NCBI GenBank assembly: GCA_946807835.1
Contig: OX327684.1
Coordinates: 15,834,501-15,898,500, forward strand
DNA: 64,000 nucleotides
Source of the DNA: Ailanthus altissimus
Taxonomy: Eukaryota > Streptophyta > Magnoliopsida > Sapindales > Simaroubaceae
Direction: 5' to 3'
The notes beneath the pieces were generated by a model that saw nothing but the letters and a program-made list of their open reading frames with translations, was not told the origin of the DNA and searched no databases. The position numbers and the translations under genes were made by a program. Positions 46,865 through 59,611 of the stretch are shown piece by piece. Numbering within the stretch: the stretch's first letter is position 1; each line of letters begins with the position of its first letter.

Positions 46865-47975
46865 ATTTAGAGCATATTTGAGTATAATTTTAGTGAATAG
46901 ATGCAAATAGCTCATTTCAAGTGTTAAAATGGGTATGCCTATGGGTGTGCATTGAGCACTGCAGCGTCAGAGGGCTAGCGCCGCAGCGCTGGAGGTTTGA
47001 CCTCCCAGCGCTGCAACAATGTGAATTGGCATCGCGGTGCTACTGTTCACTTGAACATTATTTTTACTGTTTATAGCTACAGTATTTTTGAACTGTATTT
47101 TGAACATTTTTTCAAATTTAATTTTGCATGTGTAGGTTTATGAGATGTTGTGATAAACGTTATCAGTCTACATTATAAACAGAAGTTTATGAGATGTAGT
47201 GATAAAGAGTTATCGGTCTACATTATAAACCAGGATTAATTTTTCTATGTTGGTAACCATAATGGGAGTCCTACTGGTGGGTTAGTTGTGCTTACATAGA
47301 AAAATTAGTTAATTGAGAATCACCCTCCCTAGGAGAATGGAGACCAAGGATAGAAACGAAAATCTCTTTTAATTAGATTAAAGAATATTACGTTATGAGA
47401 TAATGTTTTATTCTGATTCGTCTTATCAATACAGTGTTAGACAAGTCACATCAGCCTTTTCGCAATATTACTACAGCGTGAAGGACTTGGTCGGTTGGGC
47501 TTAGACTATATCCGTTAAACATGAGATGAGGTAAATATATGCGAAAGTATTGCCTAATATTACTACAGTGTGATGGTAGTATCAGTAGCATATATTTGAT
47601 CATTGACAAGTTAATCTGAAATACACTTACCCAATATTGCTATAGCATGAGGATAAAGTGTATTTAGGATCAAGTGGTAAGAGTTATATAAGATGCAATT
47701 GACAAATGTTGTCTACCTATTAGGTTTACAAAGGCCAATATTGCTACAGCATGAAGCCTGAGTAAATTTCAATAGGATTTACTTACCGCTGTATAGTTTA
47801 AAAGTGTTTAAACTATTGTCTTCCCATTCGAGAGATTACCGAGATTATGTAAAATAGTGGGAGGACGTTTTAAATCGAAAATGTATAATTAGTATACCCA
47901 TGATTTAAAAAATTTTATTAGCGATTCAATAACTATTTCACTTACATCTCCCATTATCTTGGCTTGTTAAGTCTA
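46865..47975 (+). other. Copia D untranslated leader
   Basis: Contains a GC-rich, self-complementary stretch at 46960-47050 (CGCCGCAGCGCTGG, CAGCGCTGC), a 49-bp tandem duplication (47137-47185 and 47186-47234) and the four-times-repeated leader motif. From about 47250 it aligns with the Copia B leader. Confidence 0.7.
47464..47755 (+). repeat. Leader motif repeated four times (Copia D)
   Basis: Units start at 47464 (AATATTACTACAGCGTGAAGG), 47556 (AATATTACTACAGTGTGATGG), 47633 (AATATTGCTATAGCATGAGG) and 47737 (AATATTGCTACAGCATGAAG). Distances are 92, 77 and 104, identical to Copia B. Confidence 0.9.
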
Positions 47976-50790
47976 ATGGTCACTACGAACAAGTTGGTAT
48001 ACATAGTTAATGCAGTCTAACTCTAGGGTACTAGAAATTACTCTAATTGGCATATAAATCTCAGAAGTGTTCTAGATTCAAAAAAAAATTGGATTTATTG
48101 TTGATCAGAGTTTACCGTAAAGTATTTCTGATAACCCCTCTCTAAGAGGATTGAATAGAGAAAGTGTGACTCTCTCTGTTCAAGATGCTTCATTTTCTAC
48201 TCCAAGTATATCTAGTGAGACCAGACATGTAAGAGAGAAGAAAATGAGGCAGATACCTAGCATCAATCCTCAGAGGCAACATTTATCCAAAGATTAATAA
48301 GAGAGCGTGTAGATAGAAAGTGTTTCCTATACAGTAATGTTGGGTATTGAAAATACCTCTACCCTAAAAGCTTTATAATTGTCAGGAAGACTCCCACAAG
48401 TTTGTACTTGACAAACAAAGACATTTCTATGGCATATGATACGGGCTCAAGCTGGGTATGAGATACTGTAAGTCATTCTCATATCTGCAAAATGTTGCAG
48501 GGATTGAGAGAGACTAAAATACCACAGCTTGAAGAAGTAAAGTTAAAAGTAGGAAATGGTGATTTATTGTAGGTCCAAGTTGTTGGGCAACTTGACTTAC
48601 TTATTATATGTAATACAATAGTTACATTGCATAATAAGTATAATGTTTTATTAACTGAATGTCAGTTAATAAATGGACATTATATACAATTAGAAATGTC
48701 TGTAGATCGAAATCCTTAAATGATACGGAGCTGTGGTATACAAGTTCAGGTCATAATCCTCCGGGTACTCCACAACATAATGATATTTTGGTGATGAGGA
48801 ATTGGACTTTATTAGATATGGTCTAATTGATAATGAGTGTTACAGATCTATATCTGTAAGTATATGCTCTAAATACAGCTATTTATTAAGTAGAGTTTCA
48901 TTAAAAGTTATTCCTTTCATTTTGTATATAATACATAAAGGAAGGAAGCTGTATCTTAAATATGTTAAGACTTGGGGTTGTCCTGCTTACGTAAGAGTTA
49001 CGTAGTAGGATATCGTGTTTTATAAGAGTTACTCAACAAGATGAACAACACCCAAAAGGTATAAGTATACGTTCATTGTGTATCCTATAAATTCAATAAG
49101 ATACTAGTTCTATGATTCAGAGAAGTAAAGTGTGTTCATTTCTCGTTATACCACTATCCCTGAGGAAGAGTTTCTCATGGATCGTGAGAATTATAGAAAG
49201 ATTGAACTTGGTAAAGTCAATCTGGAAATTAATGAACCAAGAATAGGAACTCAGGCTCAATTAAGCAATGACCTTTTAGTATACCCCATTGGGTCGGAAA
49301 GGATGTTTAAGTCACCCTTTAGGTATGGTTGATGCCTAACGATAAACTTAGAGTTTTCTTAGTAGAAGAAAATCATCCTTCGACCTATAAGGAGACGAAG
49401 TTAGACATCGGCTCAGGAAGTAGCAAGAAGCCATAAAAATAAATTTTGACTATGTGCATTAGAATCAAGTTTGGAACTTGGTTAAACTACCTAAGATAAT
49501 TGTTGTCATTAGTTTTAAAGGGTTTACAGAAAGGTAGTGGGAGCCAAAAGGAAGGTAGAGACCTTCTAAGCCCTATATTGGTTCTAAAAATATAATCATT
49601 AGTGATCTGAGATCAATTAAGAGGAAACATTTCAACCAATATTAATGCTAAAGTCGATTAGTATTTTATTGGCTCTTGCAGCATATTTTGACTTTGAGGT
49701 TTGGCAGATGGATGTAAGGAAGGCATTCTAGAATGGATATCTCAAGTAAGAGATATTCATAGAACAGCTTGAAGATTTTACGTCCAGTTAAACTTCTGGT
49801 CTAGTGTGCATAAAAGGTCAGTGGGAACATGATAGTCTTCTTGATGCTCTTCGTTGATGACATACTAGTCATTAGGAATGATGTCAGTATGTTATAGTCG
49901 GTCAGAAGTAACTTGTAAGAATTTCTCCATGAATGATTTAGGAGATGCTTCTTTTATACTAGGTATAAAGCTTTATATAGATAGAGCTAGAAAGCTAATA
50001 GGACTCTCTCAATCATTTCACATCAATAGCGTCTTGAAAAGGTACGGTTTAGTAACTATGAGATAGTTAATGTATCTTTTAAACCTAGTGTTCATCTTTC
50101 GAGGAAAGTGTCTCTCCAGATGTAAGATGAGAAATTTAGAGTGTCTGACATACCAGATACATCAGCTCTTCAGAGCTTGATGAATGCTATGATGTGTTTG
50201 AAACCTGAGATCAGTTTGGCTGTAAGAGTTACGAGCGAGTTTAGTCTGATTCAGGTGACCGCCACTTGTTGGTAGGCAAACATATCTTGAGGTACCTTGG
50301 GGGTACAAAGAATAAGTTTCTCAAATATGGAGAAAGTGACTTACAAATGAGAAGATGCACAGAATCAAAAATCTAGTTTGACCTAGGTAATGGAAAGTAC
50401 ATCTGAGATTGTGCTCATTCTCAATGGTACTAGGGGAGTTTCGAATTACACCAAACTGAGATTCATTATTAATTTATTATATTGACACAGCAGAATCGGC
50501 AGTGAGGATTTGTAGGTTTATCGCTGGCTTTAGAGAGTTCCAAGACAGATGGATCATATCCCATATGTTTGCGACAAAATAAGGCCGTTGTACAGGTCAA
50601 AGTGCCAAGAGGACACCAGTACTCTAATCATGTTGAGAGGAGTCTCACATGATTATAGGGGTCTTGGCTAAAGGAGATGCGATTATTTATAAAAGTGTTC
50701 CATAAATAATTTAGTAGACCCACTATCTAATGCCATGACTAAAAGTGTTTATGAAACACGTTTAGTCGATGTGTATGAGATGCCATCAAG
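47976..50790 (+). pseudogene. Copia D gag-pol, heavily decayed with internal deletions
   Basis: Gag starts at ATG 47976 (MVTTNKLVYIVNAV, then GTRNYSNWHINLRSVLDSK). The rest of gag is nearly all missing. A pre-integrase part (NDTELWYTSSGH, 48720-48752) is joined directly to the integrase C-part NPPGTPQHNDILVMRNWTLL, so about 400 codons of integrase core are gone. RT remnants include WQMDVRKAF (49703-49730) and FVDD (Y changed to F) at 49850-49861, then DLGDASFILGIKLYIDRAR (49940-49990). RNase H and tail remnants (NNLVDPLSNAMT) run to 50750. Stops and frameshifts are everywhere. It is clearly dead, but domain order and lineage are secure. Confidence 0.85.
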
Positions 50791-50815
50791 AATGGCATTA
50801 GAGTAAGTGAGAGAT

Positions 50816-53800
50816 TGTTGGGGTCGGTGCTTATGTGCCATCCCTGAATTTACATATACTTGTGTATTTATACAAGTGTACATTCCTATTAAATCGCTAA
50901 TACCAATTTATATATCACAATGCAATATAATGTTACAGACATTGTACGATTTGAAGGAGTTTAAATAAGAGCTCATAGTTAGCCACGCTGAGATATATAA
51001 ATGCTAAATGTTAACTGGTTATAATACTCAGCAGATCCAAGAGTTGGAGTCTTGTCTGTAATGAGACATAGTCCTGGGAATATACCGGTAACTGCATAAT
51101 TGCAAGAGTTGCAATCGGGTGTCAGAAAATGCTAGTTACACAAGTATGTTCCCGAATTATTATCCCTGATCTAATTCTACCGATGCGGGTCTGTCAGTGG
51201 ATACCTTTATATATAGATTAGTATATGTCATACCTATAGGATATAGATGGTCGTTCCTAGCCGACCGTGAGCTTGGAGCTCATATTGACATATAGGTATC
51301 CAGTTAAGACTGAATATGGGACAGACTCAGGAGAGCCTCCGATAGACATCCTATGTAAGTCGTCAATAAAGGGTTCTATCGAGTTGAGTAGTATACGTGG
51401 TCCTTTGACCTGAGTGCCACGATGAGCTTGTAAGTGATCAACCATACTTTGGTTCTACGCATGTCACAAATCTTTCATGGTGTGACCGTTGGGTGTCGTT
51501 GGGTATAGTCCAATGCTTATGAAGTTCGGTGTGTATATATACGGGATCTGTCGGCTCGCATATGGAGTTTGATATCTAGATGCTTCGAGATTATATCTTG
51601 AAAATTCTTGTGGCCATAAGTATTAATCCCGGGAAAGAGTTCTGTCAGGGTAGAACAATATGCCAAAGGAATTTGCACATATTATTCAGCGAGATACGAG
51701 TCTGAAGATAAGACATAGATGAGCACTAGGGGATTTGACGGTAATAATCTATATCCCCGCACATCCAAGATATCATGACGGAAGGACTATACATATGCGT
51801 TGTAACCTCAACTTGCATGGTTCAACGTGTTGATTTGTATATCCGTGACGTGTGCATAGGGCATTGCTCACGAACTCATAGAATAGTTTCATTTGACGAA
51901 TCAGGCGTAAGACTTAGAGAGTCCTGCAATATGGAGTGTACTCGTTGTGCATTGGGGCAGCGTGCCGAATTAAATTATTTAATCCAGTAATATTCAGCAT
52001 TATCACGGGAATGTGTGCGTGTCTGTATTTTAATATTAAATACAACAATTAGTCAATAATTATTATTAACTAATTGTATAAGGACACGTGATATATTATG
52101 GACCCTCAGTTGAGTTTACTCAAATGTAAAATTTGGTGAGACCCACTAGGGGGTATACTTGGTAACTTTTCATGAGGGGCAAAATGATCATTTCACACTT
52201 TGATTATTTAATGATTAAATAATCAACAAATCTCTCATTATTATATTATATTATATAATATTTTTTTATATATATAATAATATTTTACTTTTGGGTGCCA
52301 AATAGTTAGTGACAGGACCTGACCCGAGACCCTCTACTATAGATCCCAACGGTCCTGCCGGGCACCCCGACTGAAGTTTCTCCGACCAAACTGGGTAATT
52401 TGAGAAATTCTGCGAGGCGAACCCCTTTTTAATTCTTGCTACTACTGAGAAGGTCTTATAATATACATGAAAATGACATCTTAATTTTTTTTAAAACGGA
52501 CAGAGTTTCCCCTATTTTTCAAAAAATTCATATAAAACCTGCAAAGAAATTTCACTTCTATTTCCAATACATCTCAATACTACCAATTCGGACCTCCGGT
52601 CCTTTCCAAATCAAATCCAACACAACTCAATTATTCATTTAAACCACAAAATGAGCATACTCATGGAAAGCAAAAATGATCATCATTATCTCGAATTCTT
52701 TTCTTGTTGGTTCAAAACATACATATAAATATACATGCCTACAATTACTATGCATAAAGTAAAGATTGCTATTTAGCACATTTACATGTACAAAAATGAT
52801 CATTGGATTCGGCCCGAGACCTGCACCTGGGAAAGGGTTTTAAAAAACATAAAACACAAAACGGGTGAGCTAAAGGAGCTCAGTGAGTGCAAATAAAATT
52901 TCAATAAAATAACATTATGTATAGATAGCAAATTCTAAAGTTTATGCAAAACTCATGCTTCTAAAACTGATGTAAAACTATAAAATGGTTTCTAACATCA
53001 TATGCTATTGAAATCTTGCCGAGCATGTTTTATCTACATCTTTGAAAAACCACATCCAGAATCTGTATAACATAATAACTGTTGTGTGCATATAAATGCA
53101 TAAAAGCTATCGGTAAATCGAAAACTAGTAAAATCCTCGCTCGGCCATTTTCTTTCTAAACTGTACCAATGGTAACCCTAAAGCTCTATACTCACGTAGC
53201 GACTCAACTAGCACCGCACACGTGAGTAGGTCACGGGGCACCTCAACTAGCAGCACCCACAGTGACATCTCAAGACATCTCACTGGCTATGCAGCAGAAT
53301 CCTACATCGCATACATATAGCGAGACAATACCCCGTACACATAGGGTGACTCACATGACTCGACATCCCGACTTCCCAGAGTTAGTGACACACCCCCAAG
53401 ACTTGTCCATGTGCACAGGATATACCAGCCAGGTCTAATATAATCATCACCACTACAATCTGAGGGTACCAATAGCCTTTAAAACAAATGCAGAAATTCT
53501 AAAACTGTTTCTCAAATCGAACATGCAAAAGCATGTCTATGAATATATATATCAAGATCATAAATCATGTTTATGCATCAAAAGCTCATAAAACATACAT
53601 ATTCATTATGCGAAAACATAATAAACGAAAAGTAAAAGAAATGGCAAATTTTCACTCACAACCGCTCCACGCTTAATTTCGCTCCCGATTTCTGCTCCGG
53701 TTATCGCTCTCGGTTATCTTCACCTACGCGCCATAAATGACATTTAGAACCAAATCGAATGCTAGAATCTCATTTAACTACTAAATGCCCTAATCGGCAT

Positions 53801-55668
53801 ACAAAGCCTGAATGCGTACTACTTCCCGATTTTTATTTACGGAGTCATTTAATCTAATCTAACTCACCATCCGGCGTCTTGAAAATTATTGCACGCCCTA
53901 TAACTTGGTTGGACATACATGCCCTTCACCTTTTCAAAATGGACAATTATGTCTTATTTTCTTCATTTTTTATTTTTCCATCAACCATATACATTCAATT
54001 CACAATATGCACCATTTACACACAACAACTCAATCAAAACACCACTCAATCCCTAACTTCCCTAAAGTGGCAAAATTTCACCCTAGGTTCCAACACATTC
54101 CTTTTCTCAATTTCTTGTTCCAATTACAACAAAATCAAGCCAATTTCATTCTAAAGCCCTAATTACAACTAATTGAAATCTCTACAACAAAATCACCAAA
54201 AACCTTAATTCTTACCTTGCCAATTTCTGCAAATTGATGACTCCTTCAAGCTCCACACTAGAATTCAATTCAATCTAAGCCAAGAATACACACAAGAACA
54301 TCAATTTAAGCATTCTTGAAAGCTCACTTATCAAACTCATAAAACAATGCTTTTCTTACCTCTTTTTCTTGAATTTCCACTAATTGAAGCTTCAATTGAG
54401 CTTAGGGATTCATATGTAACCTTATTTTAGCTTGATTACAAATGAAAAATCATGAAAAAAATTGAAATTTCACGATAGCAGCACCTTCCCCCCTTGCATG
54501 AATTTGCTCTCTTTTGCTCTAAGTGTTTGCTTTTCATCTCTTGAAAATTCTGCATCCTTCCAACATATATATAGTGCTCCCTCAATTGACCATTTTGCCC
54601 TTCAACTTACTCAAAACTTATAATTTGCCATTAGTTCAAATGAAAAGATTTAATTGGTTCCTTTGTAACTATCTAGTTAGAATAGTCAAAAGAACTAACT
54701 AGAGTTTCCAACTTGGCAATCCATGAGATTGCTTCTAATTGGTCCATTGCTTAATATATGGATTGTATTTCTCAACAAAGGCTTGTTCCATACATAACCC
54801 TTAAATGGGAATTCATGTAGTAAATTAGGATTTCCTTTTCTAAGCCAATAGAGAAAAATTCCAAAAATATTCTAGGGTCGTCCGGCGCACCGATCGAGTG
54901 TGAAATTACCATATTAGGTCTAATATCTCTCATGTGCACTATAAAGGGAATATTTCTAATAGGGTTAAAATCGAGTAACCCTACGGTGTCTTATTTGCTC
55001 TATACCGAAATTTAGGCGCCAATACTACTAATAGGGATTGGATATTACAGTTGGCACCTATTATGATTATCTTATTATTATTATATATATTATATTATAT
55101 AATATATTTTATTAATATTATTATTATAAAGTGAGTGAGATTGAAAATGAGTGCAGAGTGTGTGTTTAACCAATTTTGGCTGAGAAAAAGAAAGAAGAAA
55201 TGGAGAAAGAAGGAAAGGAGGAAGAAGAGAAGAAGAAGAAGAAAAAAATAAGGGAGAATAAAAATAAAATTGTTTCATTTTTTTTATGATTTCATTTGAA
55301 GCAATAGTAGATTACTTCAAACTCTCCATTTCTTATCTTTTTGGAGAAAAGGATAAAAACACACAACGGCCATTTTAGGGTTTAAAAGTTAAACCCAGTA
55401 CTACGTATAGGGCTGCTGTTCTAGCTCACTAAGCCCACCGTGTTGGTGACTAGAACTTTCTGCGAGTTGGTCTCCATGTGGACTCCGGGAAAAATACATG
55501 TATAACGTTACACGTTGAGGTGAGTTCTCAACCTTACTAATATATTTAATTATTGTGTTTATTGTATATTTTATGCTTTCGCTGCGTATAAATTTATATT
55601 TGATACGTACTTAAGCAATAGGCACAATAGCACATTCATACACCCACATTTATTAGATCCCGAAAATA
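50816..55668 (+). repeat. Copia D 3' LTR, split by a solo LTR
   Basis: Starts TGTTGGGGTCGG at 50816 and ends ...CCCGAAAATA at 55668; the insertion 52310-55049 plus one copy of its target duplication must be removed to align it with the 5' LTR (about 2.1 kb against 2139 bp). The 5' LTR keeps the uninterrupted target, AAATAGTTGGCAC, at 46205-46217. Confidence 0.93.
52310..55049 (-). mobile_element. Solo LTR, Gypsy family S, copy 3
   Basis: 2740 bp, TGACAGGACC to GGATATTACA, in the same direction as copy 1. Flanks GTTAG (52305-52309) and GTTGG (55050-55054) are a target duplication with one change. Comparison with the empty site in the Copia D 5' LTR proves the insertion. Repeated small frames at 53879-54162 are the same non-gene DNA as at 4218-4475. 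Confidence 0.93.
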
Positions 55669-55673
55669 GTCAA

Positions 55674-57113
55674 AGCTTAGGACTACTGAGTGAAGAACAA
55701 CATAGAAGGGATAGTTTGGCTAAGCTAAGTTAGAGAGAGCTACTGAATTCATGTTTAGGTTTAAAAGAGGTACTCAAGAGGTGCAAAGCTGACTAGGGAA
55801 GAGCCTAACACATATTTTGGAAGCTGGGGGAGACATAGGGTTAGTAAGATAGTCAATAGGTAGTCCAAATTAGAAATAAAATCAAGAAGTTGTCTAAATG
55901 CGATTATAACAAGTAAGACTCAATGAAGCTCATCTAAACTAAGCTCCCAACTCAATACTACTACAACAAATAAGTAAATGCAATATAAAGATAATTAATA
56001 CACTGATTTACATGGTTCAACTCAAAGGCCTACATTTATGAGTAGAGCTCATCATCAAAATCTACCATATGAAGAATATATAACAAGACATAAGTTACAA
56101 TAAGAGTAATATTACCATGAGGTATGATCTCTAATGTTCTTCCCCTCTTTGTACTTATGGAGGCTATTTCTTGTGTTTTGGTGAATGTTTCCTTAATAAG
56201 GATGAATTATTAAAGGTTTTCAAGTTTGGTTAAACCCTAATATAAAAATGAAGAGAAAGAGTGGAGAATGAGTAAATATGAAAAAGTGGAGTAAAGGAGC
56301 TTCAACTTATGACTTATAACTTCTTTTGGAGAAAGTAAAGGTTTTATAGTGGAGGTGAGCCTTTGAGGTGAAGGGAGTTAGTTTGAGATTACCCCTTAAG
56401 GGCAACAAGTAGTGAGATTCAATTGGAGAACCATCCCTTTCATGAGGAGTATTTTAGGAAATTGGCTCAGATGGGAGGCATATAGATAATTATGCACTTC
56501 TGACATTTGGAGTACTAGGTGTCTTCTGATTAGTTAGTTTTAAAGTAGTCAACTTGAGTAAGTAAACTTAGGAGCACTAAGGGATTAGCAAGCTTTGTCC
56601 CTCTGAGGTCAGTGGATTCAATGCTAAAACTACCCAATAACTCCAGACAGTCTCTAATTTATGTGTCATCAAAGGAAAAGAGCCTGTGCATGTTGACATT
56701 GAGACTTACCATTAACCCTCTTGAGATTTTTCTTATCACATCTTATCTTTTTGGTCTAGTCATCTTCTAACGTGTTTCCAGCTGAATCATTGAGGAGGGA
56801 CCCGATGATGACATGATAAAGCTTAAACATTGCTGACATTGCACATATTAGTGGGCCTTATGACGATGCGATAGGTAATTAGTCTATAATGACATGTCTT
56901 CTGATAGTGATACTGAGTGGCAACACATGTCCTGGCTCGACTCTTACTCAATGGCCTTCCTAGGATGAGTTATGGAGGCCCAGGTGTTTGAACTCGCATT
57001 TAGCTTGTTGCAATAGTCTATTTTAAGCCAGGTGCCTATGGAAATAACTAGGCCTGAGTGTTAGGTTAAGTTCTTATGAGTATACCAAGTGTCACCTAGT
57101 TTTTCCCCCAACA
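55674..57113 (-). repeat. Tat-like 3' LTR, long copy
   Basis: On the minus strand it starts TGTTGGGGGAAAAACTAGGTGACAC at 57113. Around 56010-56040 (minus) it has TGTAGGCCTTTGAGTTGAACCATGTAAAT, resembling the R/U5 area of Tat-lineage LTRs. Its left end may lie beyond the Copia D insertion, which landed near it. It is the longest Tat-like LTR copy here. Confidence 0.65.
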
Positions 57114-57289
57114 TTAACCCCCTCAGTTCTTGATGTTGAGGGGAGGAGACAACAAAAACTACATCTTTCTAGTAACACATGGCGAGCTTTTTTTAGCGCT
57201 TCTAATTTCTCTTTCCTTTGTTTTTCACCATTCTAGTGCTTAGTGAAGATAACCCCAATTTAAAGACATGTCCCACACAAGATTTTGTT
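57114..57289 (-). other. Tat-like polypurine tract and internal 3' end
   Basis: GAACTGAGGGGGTTAA (57114-57129, minus) precedes the LTR. The next 110 bp match 7434-7545. The match ends near 57245; the last 45 bases before the Athila-like LTR are unassigned. Confidence 0.65.
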
Positions 57290-58620
57290 TGTAAAATTAT
57301 ATACACGCGAATTGTAACCGTAAGTTTACAGGTCATGATCAAGTAATAAATGATGAGTGAATATCATTCCTACGAGGATTGGTATTCTAAATTAATGTTA
57401 AATACTATAGTATTGACAATCCAACTTTATCTAAGCTAATTTAAGGACAAAGTTGAATTGTGAAATTAAATATGCTTAAAATAAACAATTTAGTAAATCA
57501 AAGATATGAGAATCCTATGATAAAGGGTCCTAGGGTCTTGCTTTCACTCTATCGTTTCTATGTTCTTTATAGCTAATGATTAACAACTAATCTTGTGAAT
57601 TCATTAATCAAAGATTTAGAACTAATCTCATTGCCTTTCTCAAGTGTCAAATGAGATCTTATGTATACACAACTAAGTTGATATCCTTATCTAACTTGTT
57701 ATCTATACATTCATTAAGTATTCTTAAGTGATTACCCAAATTCTATTAGTCTCCTAACTCAATAAAATTAAGGCTATACTTTTTAATTCCAACACATGGG
57801 TTAAACTTTTCCAAGCACATAACCCACAAGTTTAAATCATCTAATCAATTTTCTAATCCAATTAGAAGAATTAAACTCATAAAAAGATTAAAAATAAATA
57901 AATACAAGATAGTTATTAATCAACATAACATATCAAAATATAGTATTAAGTAAAGTTACATCAAGCCCTAGGACATGAAATTTATCTATCCATAGTCGAA
58001 ACACAAATAAAATGTCTAAGAGTTCATAAAAGTAATCGTGTTCAACACAAAACAAATTATAAAAATAAACTTGAAACTAAAGTAAATGAGATAATGCAAG
58101 TGATAAACTAGTTGGAAAAGCTTTTAGGCCCTTCAATCTTCAAGGGACTTTAAAATCCAAGCTTTAAGTGTGTTTCACTCACTAAAAAACTCTTAGTTTT
58201 TCTCCCAAAATTTCGTACTCTCCTCCTTTTCAAAAGAGGCCTTGCATCTTCTTTTTATAGGTCTTCCCAAAAATGCCCTTTAAAAATTAGGGCAAAGATC
58301 CCAATTTAAGTATGCAGGTGGTGGTACTGCAACGCCACTCTTTTTTTCAACTCAAGGCCGAGGCCTCAAGTTTTTGTATGAAGTGGGGCTGCTGCCCCAA
58401 CACCTGGTCTTGTTTTCTTCACTTGTCTTGGGGCTACAGCTTAGACACTTTATAAAACGATTTATTTTCCTTTTTCATCACATTTTGATCTTATTTATAC
58501 TCCAGTTGGTTGGGATCTATAAGACAATAATGTGTGCATAAGTGGCCATATTTTAATACTTAAAACAAGCAAATATCGAACTAAGATGGGTACTAAATAA
58601 TGTATGGAATTTGTTTATCA
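57290..58620 (-). repeat. Athila-like 3' LTR (minus element)
   Basis: 1331 bp; on the minus strand TGATAAACAAATTCC to ...GTGTATATAATTTTACA. It contains the usual CGACAGCC/ATCCTCGTAGG-type stretch near 57395 and a GC-rich part at 58315-58440 (GCAACGCCAC, GGGGCTGCTGCCCC). Confidence 0.8.
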
Positions 58621-59606
58621 AATTTCTCCAAACTTAAGTACTTACTCATCCTCAAGTAAGGAGAGACTATTAAAAACTAAAATAATAACAAACTATAAGA
58701 AGACACTAAACACCGGGTCAACAAACAATTAGTAAATTGTTCAAAACTTTCTCATGACTACCAATCTCAATGAAAGTTTAAACATCATAATAGTTCAACA
58801 TGTTAATCCAATACTTATTCTAACCCACAAGTGACTTACTTGATACGTGTATGTATAGCTAAAATCATTAGTTACATGCACTCGAATTAGTTTATGCATG
58901 CACAAGACAATAAAATGGTCTCTATGACTTTTTACTTAATTAACACTTCATAGGCTTATTTTTCGCATCACTCTTAACTAATGTAGGCATACACATAATC
59001 AATTATCAAATATAACTTTATCTAACTTGTAATACATGGCTAGGGTGAGGGTAGGATAAAATTGATCTATTTCGGCTTAACTCAAACCATAAAAATACAT
59101 TCCTCTAGAGATTACTCAAACTGAACTATTTATTTTTCACCCAATTTCCCCTAAACTTATTTCTTCAATTCCTTTGATATTTTTTTGTTAATTATGTTTT
59201 AGCATAATCATATATATAAGTCACTAGACCCCTTAACGTAAGCTTTACGATATTAGAACAACCAAAATTCATAACTAAACCCATAATCCTTTTAATTCAC
59301 TCATTTATTTTCAAAAGTCCACATAACTCTTTAAAAAGAGTGTTATGCCTATGGTGTGATGGGTATTATGAAAGATAATTAAATTAAGGCTAAGGTATTA
59401 ATGTGGTTAGTAAAGAAAATGGTTATTAGACTCAACAGGGATAACTGGAGGTAAAAATATACAAAGGTTGGCTTCATGGGCTTAATCGATCCAAAGATAG
59501 CCTAAAATCATATCCTAGATTATGTATGCCCTAGGATTTTGCCTCAAGTAATGCTTGAACACGTTCTAGTGTATTTTTGAAACCCTAAGTATTCTTACTA
59601 TGCATA
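58621..59606 (-). other. Minus Athila-like element: polypurine tract and 3' UTR
   Basis: AAGTTTGGAGAAATT (58621-58635, minus) precedes the LTR, and CTTGAGGATGAGTAAG lies just upstream, like GAGACGAGCAA in the plus element. The rest is AT-rich without a coding frame. Confidence 0.6.
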
Positions 59607-59611
59607 AACAT

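Larger units (their letters stand above)
44712..55668 (+). mobile_element. Copia D, full-span decayed LTR retrotransposon
   Basis: LTR (44712-46850), primer site, leader, decayed gag-pol, purine tract and 3' LTR (50816-55668, interrupted by a family S solo LTR). The target duplication GTCAA is perfect at 44707-44711 and 55669-55673, so both outer ends are certain. The same lineage as Copia B by gag, leader motif and RT, but with more decay in the coding part despite well-kept LTRs. Without the solo LTR and its duplication it would be 8.2 kb. Confidence 0.92.
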
